From Globodera rostochiensis (Eukaryota > Nematoda > Chromadorea > Rhabditida > Heteroderidae), in NCBI GenBank assembly GCA_018350325.1, contig JAEVLN010000021.1, forward strand, positions 248,001 to 312,000: a stretch of DNA of 64,000 bases, in the 5' to 3' direction. Each line of letters begins with the position of its first letter. Positions within the stretch are counted from its first letter, which is position 1. This document shows positions 58,567 to 64,000 of the stretch, one piece after another. Under the pieces are notes generated by a model. It searched no databases. It was not told the origin of the DNA and was given only the letters and a program-made list of their open reading frames with translations. The position numbers and the translations under genes are program-made.

Positions 58567-59560
58567 TTAATGTAAACATTTTCATTTCTAAAAACATTAA
58601 ATTGTGATTGAGTTGCTTTTATAAACTTAACTAATTGATAGCTGAATCGGTCTTTTTCTAACGCTGAATTTGATAATAATGTTTAAAAGTCCTTTTATGC
58701 TCAAGTTTGAGTTTCTGCCATTTAGATAAATAATAAATTCTCTATTTTTGTTAATAAATAATTTTGAATTTAAGCTTGATTATTTTGTCTTTTTTAGATT
58801 ATATTATAAATATACACTTGTGCATTACTACCGGCTCATCTAAAGCGGTTCTGCCATTGTTGTTCGGCATTTAAAAAACTTCAATTTTTATAATTTAATT
58901 CTAACGGCTTCCAACTTTCATAATTAATTACATTCAAAATTTTTTGCATCTTACCTTATAATGATAGGCAATTTTTTGATCTTTACTATATTAAGTTTTT
59001 TTTTTCGTGATATGTTTATTTTTTTATAGATTTTTATCAATGTCGATGTTATTGGATCTCGTTACCTTGCCTTTTAAGCCATTTCCTTTTATCTGATTTG
59101 GGCCGCAATAAATTGATGGTAGTTCAAAATTTTTATAAATTCTTTTAATAATGAATTAAATATATATATTATGAACTCGATTCTCATATTATTTATTTGT
59201 TCAATTTATAGCATTTTTTCAAATATGCTTTTAGTTTTTTATTAATAAATTAATACTTTTATCTATTCAAATAAATTTACTTCGTTTATTTAACATTACG
59301 ACAAAAAAAAATTTTCTGTATTTAAGCTTAGCTTATTGATTCAAATTACATGTGTTCTTTAAGATTATCAGCATTTATCCATTAAAATTTATAAATTTGC
59401 GCATAAGTAAAGTGTGTTAATTTAATAAAAGAATTTTATAAATGTCAGAGAAAAACTCTGCAATGAATAAATGTAATTTGCAATATTTCAATTTTTTCTA
59501 TTTTAAAAAATTAAATTTCAAACTTCGACTAATAAAATTTTTTTTAGTAATTTGTTTTAA

Positions 59561-59752
59561 AATCTGTCACATGCCTTATTTACCGAAGTGAGAAAAAATA
59601 TAAGCGAAGTTGTCATGCTTTCTTCATGCTGTACAGCACGAGAAATTCACACTAAAAATAAAAATTCACAAAACATGCAAGCGCATTTAGAATCGGGCCA
59701 ATGCTGCGTGTTCATAAATTTTATATTTAAGTTTAAGTTTTATCAGTTATAA
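59561..59752 (+). CDS. open frame with paired cysteines, uncharacterised
   Basis: 63 codons are open: NLSHALFTEVRKNISEVV, then an ATG (59615) starting MLSSCCTAREIHTKNKNSQN, then MQAHLESGQCCVFINFIF and a stop. Two CC pairs about 26 residues apart and a hydrophilic middle look like protein and not like chance T-rich translation. The segment is locally A-rich, as coding sequence would be. No acceptor is in phase, so it may be a first exon starting at 59615. Family unknown. Confidence 0.4.
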   Translation, partial: NLSHALFTEVRKNISEVVMLSSCCTAREIHTKNKNSQNMQAHLESGQCCVFINFIFKFKFYQL

Positions 59753-60475
59753 TTTCTATTATGAATTTAGATATGTATTTATTTGCAGGATTATATTAAT
59801 ATTTATTTCTATAAATAAAATTTAAAAAACATATCTTCTACGCTTTATACAAAATATCGTGCGAGACAAATACAAATTTTATTTTAAATTTCAAAAAAAA
59901 TTTACATAATTACTTTATTTATTCTTTTAGTAATGATTATTTTGTCTTAAACTTTCATAAATATGTAATTCGTAATGCTACTTAAGTTGAAAGGATTTTG
60001 TGAAATTTGTTATCACAGAGGCCAGATTTTTATTTGTTTTAGTTTTTTTATTCGTTGCTTAAATTATCAAAAAAAAAATCGATTTGCCTACTAATAAATA
60101 ATAAATTATTTTTGCGATGGGAATGCACTCTATCGTGTTTATCTTCCAGGAGTAGCTTTTTTAAAAAGTTTTTAATATTTCATTTTCTGGTATAATAAAT
60201 TTAGGATTTTATCATAATTTTTTAGTTTCATGCACTTTGTTTCAAACATTTATGGGCTTAGTTCTAAATTTATTTTCTTTTATGCATTTATTTTTAAATA
60301 TATGGTAATGGTTTTTTTGAAAATAAGATTTTATTTAAATGCTTTTAAGACTAGGTAGAATAGAGGATAAAATTGATTTTTTATTGTTTCATTATTTATT
60401 TAAGTTTTCTGTATATTAATTTAGACTTTTTTCCATGAAACATTCGTCCCATGAATTTTCTGTTCTCTCATCGAG

Positions 60476-60507
60476 GCGAGGAATTGAAAAAACGGAATGA
60501 TTATTTG
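60476..60507 (+). CDS. candidate exon 1 of a three-exon chain
   Basis: TGTTCTCTCATCGAG precedes and TTG/GTAATA follows a 32-nt segment. Two frames stop. The open one reads EELKKRNDYL and ends on a codon boundary, the start phase of the next exon (60872) across a 364-nt intron. An upstream exon ending in phase 1 would be needed and was not found. Confidence 0.42.
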
Positions 60508-60871
60508 GTAATAATATGACTTTCTTATGGCAATGGAGGTTGTGAGGCAATCTATTATTAAATTTTTTTATCCATTTTTTAAAAAATAATTATTAGAGTT
60601 TTATTAAATTTATCTATTTTTCCCTCATAAAATGGGTTTTTATTTATTTTGTTCGATAGCAACGCTGTTAGCATTATTTAATCATAAATTTAATTATTCC
60701 TTTGCATGGCTCATCATTTATTCGTTCACTCACTTTTGCCATTCTAACTTTATTGTTTTTTAATTTAAAAACAAAAGATTATATAAGGTTATCCGCATTA
60801 GCGATAATGATATTTTGTGATAATAATTTTTAAACAGTCCAGTTAACTTCTTATTTAGACATTATTCACAG

Positions 60872-60937
60872 GCGGAAGAGCTTAAGCTATCCGGACGACC
60901 ACTAGGGTCGCATTCTGCTATCAATCATTCAATTTTT
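60872..60937 (+). CDS. candidate exon 2 of a three-exon chain
   Basis: TTAGACATTATTCACAG and GTATGTTTAG are both near-consensus splice signals. The 66-nt segment is open in only one frame, AEELKLSGRPLGSHSAIN then HSIF, 22 codons exactly. It starts and ends in phase 0. The best-bounded exon in the window. Family unknown. Confidence 0.52.
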
Positions 60938-60986
60938 GTATGTTTAGTTATCATTTAGCTACTCCTCAATGTTCTTAAGCTGCTAG

Positions 60987-61055
60987 TGCTCGAAGTCTGT
61001 TGAATGTGGACGCCACACGGGCTTGAGCCTCATTTCGCTCGTAGCATTTTTTTAA
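60987..61055 (+). CDS. candidate exon 3 (terminal) of a three-exon chain
   Basis: GTTCTTAAGCTGCTAG is followed in phase 0 by CSKSVECGRHTGLSLISL, VAFF and a stop. It continues the frame of the exon at 60872 after a 49-nt intron. A GTAGCA site at 61041 could be a donor instead. Two cysteines lie six residues apart. Confidence 0.42.
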   Translation, partial: CSKSVECGRHTGLSLISLVAFF

Positions 61056-61186
61056 ATAACGCTACGCGATTTTTAAAATAGGTATTAGTATTTTAAGTTG
61101 TAAAGCTTAAAATATTAAAGCACAAATAATTTACAATTAACGAGTAAAATAATTCATTTTTCGTTAACATCTTTAATTATTTTGTT

Positions 61187-61225
61187 ATGTCAAATTGTTT
61201 CTATTGTGAAAAGAGAAGAATTCAG
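61187..61225 (+). CDS. candidate first exon MSNCFYCEKRRIQ
   Basis: ATG opens exactly 13 codons up to a CAG/GTAATA donor. The peptide has a CxxC followed by EKRRIQ. Its last 25 bases resemble the exon end at 21571-21627 (MSAC...QKRRIP), also phase 0. Two similar ATG-to-donor segments 40 kb apart suggest paralogous first exons or a shared repeat. Confidence 0.38.
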
Positions 61226-61296
61226 GTAATAGCATATTATCCATATTGAGTTTATTATCCTTTATAATTTATCGTGAAACGTAAAGACTCCCCCCA

Positions 61297-61325
61297 TTGA
61301 TTCTGTCCGAGGCGCGCAGAATCAA
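61297..61325. other. hairpin, 9-bp perfect stem
   Basis: TTGATTCTG pairs with CAGAATCAA around an 11-nt GC-rich loop (TCCGAGGCGCG). It lies just before the acceptor TCTTCTTCTGCAG. It could fold in RNA or be a relic inverted repeat. Confidence 0.5.
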
Positions 61326-63720
61326 ATCTTCTTCTGCAGCGCGGAGAAACCTTGGCGCTATTTATTTCATAATGGATGTTAAACTTTTAGCTCTTAAACT
61401 ATAACGTTTTTCAAATAAAAATTCATCATTATTCATCAGTAAATTTATATCTATAGATATTAAAATAAATGAATTATAATTGGCATTTTTTGTTTGTTTT
61501 TAGTAAGATAGTTATTTAGCGCTTTTAATCATTGGTTTATTATGTTTGTTTAATTTAATTTTTTGTATATTTTAAATTTTAATAAAATTAAAAGTGTAAT
61601 AATATTTTCTTATTATTTATTTAACATTTGGATTTAATTAATTGTAGATAGGGTAGATTATATTTTATTTTATTATTATCAGCACTCACAAAACGCGAAC
61701 GCATTTCAGTTATAGGTAAAATACACGTCATTCTTATGATCAATTTGGAACAGAAATCTGTTGTGCGTATAATTGAAAAAATCATATTTTTGGCCCAAAT
61801 AACGGCAGCTTAATTGGAAAACTATTAATTTTAATTCAAATAAACATTAGATCTCCGATTTAAAATTATATATGAAAAACCTTTCTAATCTAATTTGTAA
61901 TATAGGTAATTCTTATTAATTGTTGCCTAAGTGCAATTTTTATAATTTATTTTTAACCCACGAAGTTAGTTATTCATTGTGGTTTTGTTGTTAACAATGT
62001 TGGTTGGCTTGTAAAAAATTATAATTTGACTATGAAACGTAATGTTTAATATTAGATGCTAATCAACTCTAATTTAACCACATAAAAGTATTTAAATTAT
62101 TTTGAAGTAAAAAAATATAAAATAAAAATAACAAAAGCAAAGTTGTATTTTGAAAGAAATAGTTAGATTTAATTATACGCCACACATTGATAAATTGATA
62201 CAAAAATTCAAAAATTTTAAGTAATAAAAATTTATAATTAAGTACTATCATGTGTCTGATGAGTCATGGAATCTATGGTGGTATTTTTGGTTACGAGGAC
62301 AACAGGCTTTAATCGCCCGGCTCAACGCAAATGCCTAATTTTTTATTTACGTCGCCTACCTAAATTAATTTTGTACAAAAGCTGCAGATTTTAATATTAA
62401 CATATTTTACAAACATTAAAAATGTAGATGTTTTTGTTGAACATTAATAATCCTCCAACAAAAAAATCTATTTAATGTTCGTACTGATGAATCTATGATG
62501 AATCCAAACGATCTTGCTGACACTCGTATTTATAATTAATTAAATTAATATTTATAACTTTTTAAGCATCTACACGTACCAACTTTTGCAAAATAATGTT
62601 AAATTATTTCATTATTTATTTTTAATTGCATTTGTTTTTCCATTGATGAACAAATAAGTCATATTTAATTTTTACTAAAAATCTTTCACTATTAATTTTG
62701 ATTTTAACTGTTGAATTTGAGTAAAATGCACACAATAGCCAATTTGTAAAGATTTTTATCAAACTCACAAAAGACTCTCATTTTATAATTTTTAAATGCG
62801 CTTTAACTCTTGTAGCTTTTTTAATTGTGATTGTGTTAAATTATACATCATTTTGTCCTACAAATTACAATTATAAATATGGCGACAAGGTTTGTTTTTT
62901 ATTTTTATAACAAATTAGATTTAAAATAGTTAATATTTTAACATGTAAAAAATCAGTTTATTTACTTTTGTTTTTATAATAATTTACGCTATGATTTTTT
63001 GCCATTAAGTCTTTCAGGCTCATTGCATTTTTATACCTTGAGCAGTAGTTAATTATGGGTGGCATTTCTGCTATAATCGCCAGGCTCTTGAATTTTCGTC
63101 AGTGTTGATTCCGCCGCGGTCAGAATTGGCCTTGCGTCAAAAACTTAATATTTGATACTTTTATTTATTTATTTTTTATATTTTTGTTAATCTTGATGCT
63201 CGTAAACGCTAAATCGATCATTAATATTTATAAATAATAAAAAATTAATTTATAAATCATGTTTTCACATTTCTTTGTTTGTTATAATTTACGAGAATAT
63301 TTAAGGATTACAAATATACTTATAATTAAGAAATAATTTTTTATTTTAAGCGTTATTGCATTTCCTGCAACGATTGTTATTTTGAAATAATTTGTCAATT
63401 TTTTGGCGCTTGCTCAATTTTTGTTTGTTAATTATTTTCAATGTTTTAAATTACTTCTATTTTATTTTTGAACTTACATAGAATAATCACTTAACTGAAT
63501 TTTTTTTTAAATTTTGTTCTGATGAACACAGCCTAAGATTCAAAAATTATAAATTAACATATTTAAATTTTGTAAAAATTTTCAATCTAATGTTGTTTTT
63601 GTTCATTATTTAATGTTTTTCCTCAATAACTTTTATTAAATAATTTCTTTTATTATAATTCTGCTATTGATACACTCAGCAGTTTATCTTGTTTTCTTAA
63701 CTTTAAAAACTTTATGTTGA

Positions 63721-64000
63721 GATTGCCCTAAAGAGAATTTTTGAATTAAATGTATGATTGTTTATTAAATCCAGATAAAAATATTTTAAATAAAAAACAA
63801 AGCGGAAAGCATTAAAATAAAAAATATCATTTTTTCAAGCATGGTTTTAAAGAAAAAAATTCTTGATAATATTTAAACACCCAATTAAAAAACTACAAAC
63901 CATACGGCTGCAAAAGCTCAATATAAAATCTCAATGAAAATATATATTTTAAAGTTAAGAGAATTCTGCACTATTCAATAAATGCGGCTCGCTCGGAAAA
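63721..64000 (-). other. A-rich right edge
   Basis: Composition switches to A-rich in the last 280 bp, perhaps the start of another minus-sense domain. No gene recognised. Confidence 0.35.

Larger units (their letters stand above)
55381..63720 (+). other. long T-rich domain, inferred plus-sense
   Basis: The longest uniform domain. Besides called features it has plus-open islands at 55600-55700, 56310-56420 (GLNPTSLPSLRQIGKL), 57257-57330, 58830-58920 (SAIVVRHLKNFNFYNLILTA after an acceptor), 60120-60170 and 61337-61365 (after the strong acceptor TCTTCTTCTGCAG). Between islands I see only T-rich DNA. Confidence 0.42.

Noticed and set aside
62256..62515. Hammerhead ribozyme (CTGATGA words at 62256 and 62483)
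   Set aside because: The required GAAA/CGAAAC part and helix II pairing are missing at both places.

Overview
Organism and overall character. The window is extremely AT-rich eukaryotic DNA, roughly 78 percent A+T by eye. It has no operons, no bacterial gene layout and no intact long open reading frame. The evidence for a eukaryote is GT...AG splice signals around short open segments, a pogo/Tigger-like DDE transposase relic, a retropepsin-type relic, tandem satellites and a possible SINE. An invertebrate animal fits best, but the species cannot be named from sequence alone. The 10-bp run of N at 49061 marks a scaffold gap of unknown true size.

Architecture. Two patterns organise the window. 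First, the plus strand alternates between T-rich and A-rich domains of about 0.5 to 8 kb. Where splice-bounded open segments can be placed, most plus-sense ones fall in T-rich domains and most minus-sense ones in A-rich domains. I therefore read the domains as alternating transcription units with U-rich introns. Exceptions exist and are stated. Second, GC-richer islands of about 40 to 250 bp are scattered every few hundred bases, often with a pyrimidine-rich AG before them and sometimes a GTAAGT/GTATGT-type donor after. I list the best as candidate exons. They are hypotheses: in GC-richer islands several frames are often open by chance, and no protein family could be assigned to most of them.

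Region by region. 1-7.5 kb: alternating domains with small exon candidates (5293, 5585, 6325). 7.5-8.0 kb: an element ending in inverted repeats, made of the same unit as the minisatellite at 32.3-32.8 kb. 8.4-8.9 kb: a small membrane ORF, then a retropepsin-like relic. 9.55-10.73 kb: the only large GC-rich island, a nested tandem-repeat array followed by an LTR-like stretch. 10.7-20.4 kb: mostly minus-sense, with good terminal-exon candidates at 13156 and 19806, plus two inserted repeats at 15.7-16.3 kb. 20.4-25.7 kb: mixed, with the pogo relic at 21.9-22.2 kb. 25.7-32.3 kb: plus-sense, with a coiled-coil exon at 26391 and several small exons. 32.8-37.4 kb: mainly minus-sense. 37.4-43.5 kb: plus-sense, with a frame-consistent exon pair (41248 and 41815). 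44.46-49.06 kb: a satellite of exactly 1200-bp units, apparently identical, running into the gap. 49.1-51.7 kb: minus-sense, with the two longest credible exons (49125 and 50463, both membrane-like). 51.7-63.7 kb: mostly plus-sense, with a frame-consistent three-exon chain at 60476-61055.

How it works together. No pathway can be reconstructed. The window is best described as intron-dominated, repeat-invaded DNA crossing several small-exon genes in both orientations, with a satellite block in the middle.
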